Below are positions 52,523-53,018 of a stretch of 53,018 nucleotides of DNA, in pieces. The position numbers were made by a program, and so were the translations under genes. The notes below the pieces were generated by a model. It was not told the DNA's origin, ran no database searches, and was given only the letters and a program-made list of their open reading frames with translations. Source of the stretch: JBBQVS01 sp038211295 (GTDB taxonomy: Bacteria > Chloroflexota > Ktedonobacteria > Ktedonobacterales > Ktedonobacteraceae); NCBI GenBank assembly GCA_038211295.1, contig JBBQVS010000018.1, positions 1-53,018 on the forward strand. The letters are read 5' to 3'. How positions within the stretch are numbered: the first letter of the stretch is position 1; the number at the start of each line of letters is the position of its first letter.

Positions 52523-53018
52523 CTACTTTTCCTCTCCTTTTTGGAAAAGTTGGTCTAAGCTATTCATGGTCTCGCGCTGGTTCTCATCGCTTACATGCGA
52601 GTAGCGCATGGTCTGTGCTATGTTACTGTGCCGCAAAATTCCCTGCACAATTTTCGGATGGACGCCCATGTTGAGCAGGATGGTAGCCGCACTATGCCGC
52701 AGGTCATGAAACCGCATATCGGGAAGGCCGGCTTCTTGTAACGCCTTTTTAAAGAGGTTAATAAGGTTTGGGGCAGGCATAAACTTGCCTACACTATTGG
52801 GAAATACAAGGTCTTTCTCTACCCATTTCTCGCCCGCCTTGACTCGTGCCTCGGCTTGTCTTGCTTTCTGGACATGCAAAGCATCTATCACAAATTGAGG
52901 CAACGTGATTTTTGCCTTGCTTGCCTCTGTTTTTGGCTCACCCTCAGTAATCCCTTTTCCCTTGACATGGTACACCGTCCGATGGATAAAAAGGGTGCGA
53001 TCCGCAATATTGATATCG
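52523..53018 (-). CDS. tyrosine recombinase/phage integrase, C-terminal part (cut by window edge)
   Basis: The frame is open to the right edge of the window, so the N-terminus is missing; about 165 codons are visible. The catalytic-domain motifs are HDLRHSAATILLNMGVHPKIV (second His/Arg box) and LRHSNIAQTMRYSHVSDENQ (third His and nucleophile Tyr). The preceding text VYHVKGKGITEGEPKTEASKAKITLP is typical of Gram-positive-style phage and ICE integrases. The first catalytic Arg lies outside the window. Its 3' end faces the pyr operon; no tRNA gene or attachment site could be seen in this window. Confidence 0.85.
   Translation of the reverse strand, partial: DINIADRTLFIHRTVYHVKGKGITEGEPKTEASKAKITLPQFVIDALHVQKARQAEARVKAGEKWVEKDLVFPNSVGKFMPAPNLINLFKKALQEAGLPDMRFHDLRHSAATILLNMGVHPKIVQGILRHSNIAQTMRYSHVSDENQRETMNSLDQLFQKGEEK

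Noticed and set aside
1..53018. CRISPR array, tRNA and rRNA genes
   Set aside because: I found no regularly spaced repeats, no tRNA-like GTTCGAATC arms with CCA ends, and no rRNA text by reading; a tRNAscan or Infernal run would settle the tRNA point.

Overview
The window looks like chromosomal DNA of a Ktedonobacteria-type member of the Chloroflexota. This is inferred from gene content and protein style: a Ser/Thr kinase with a C-terminal membrane anchor, a TrpC-TrpF fusion, a DUF3307 membrane protein, a SatP acetate transporter next to acetyl-CoA synthetase, IS605-type TnpB debris, roughly even GC, and sigma-A-like TTGACA/TATACT promoters. No rRNA or tRNA gene or other taxonomic marker is present, so the assignment is tentative.

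Layout. 1-261: start of a DoxX-like membrane protein, cut by the window edge. 700-1171: internally deleted, frameshifted tnpB with an end hairpin. 1184-2517: DUF1003 and DUF4190 membrane proteins. 2574-7596 (minus): three-gene operon of a molybdopterin oxidoreductase, an MFS transporter and xylulokinase. 7948-9912: purU, a small P-loop kinase and a gluconate-dehydrogenase-subunit-3-like protein. 10181-17345: a Ser/Thr kinase-like protein, an autoregulated PadR repressor, DUF3307, an O-antigen ligase-like protein, a GSA-aminomutase-like aminotransferase and a DtxR regulator. 17584-18366: LysM/lytic transglycosylase.

18442-28314 is a long aromatic amino acid operon: promoter, tryptophan T-box riboswitch, then trpS-trpE-trpG-trpD-trpC/F-trpB-trpA-aroH-aroF. 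It joins tRNA charging, the whole chorismate-to-tryptophan branch, chorismate mutase and DAHP synthase downstream of one tRNA-Trp-sensing leader.

28320-42778 holds mostly single housekeeping and accessory genes: a GAF histidine kinase, patatin, QueD, an SCP2 protein, a two-HTH protein, a VOC protein, two EamA transporters, satP and acs, a FlaR-like kinase, argS, msrB and a small Q/N-rich protein.

52300-42871 (minus) is a complete UMP operon, pyrB-carA-carB-pyrC-pyrE-pyrF-pyrD, without pyrR or pyrK. Its leader has a strong promoter, an intrinsic terminator before pyrB, a U-run just ahead of that terminator, and a 49-codon leader reading frame that runs through the terminator. This is the layout of the E. 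coli pyrBI UTP-sensitive attenuator and is the most interesting regulatory feature here. The window ends in a tyrosine recombinase cut by the edge. A family of intergenic palindromes with a GG-CTTGC-CC tip recurs at four places.
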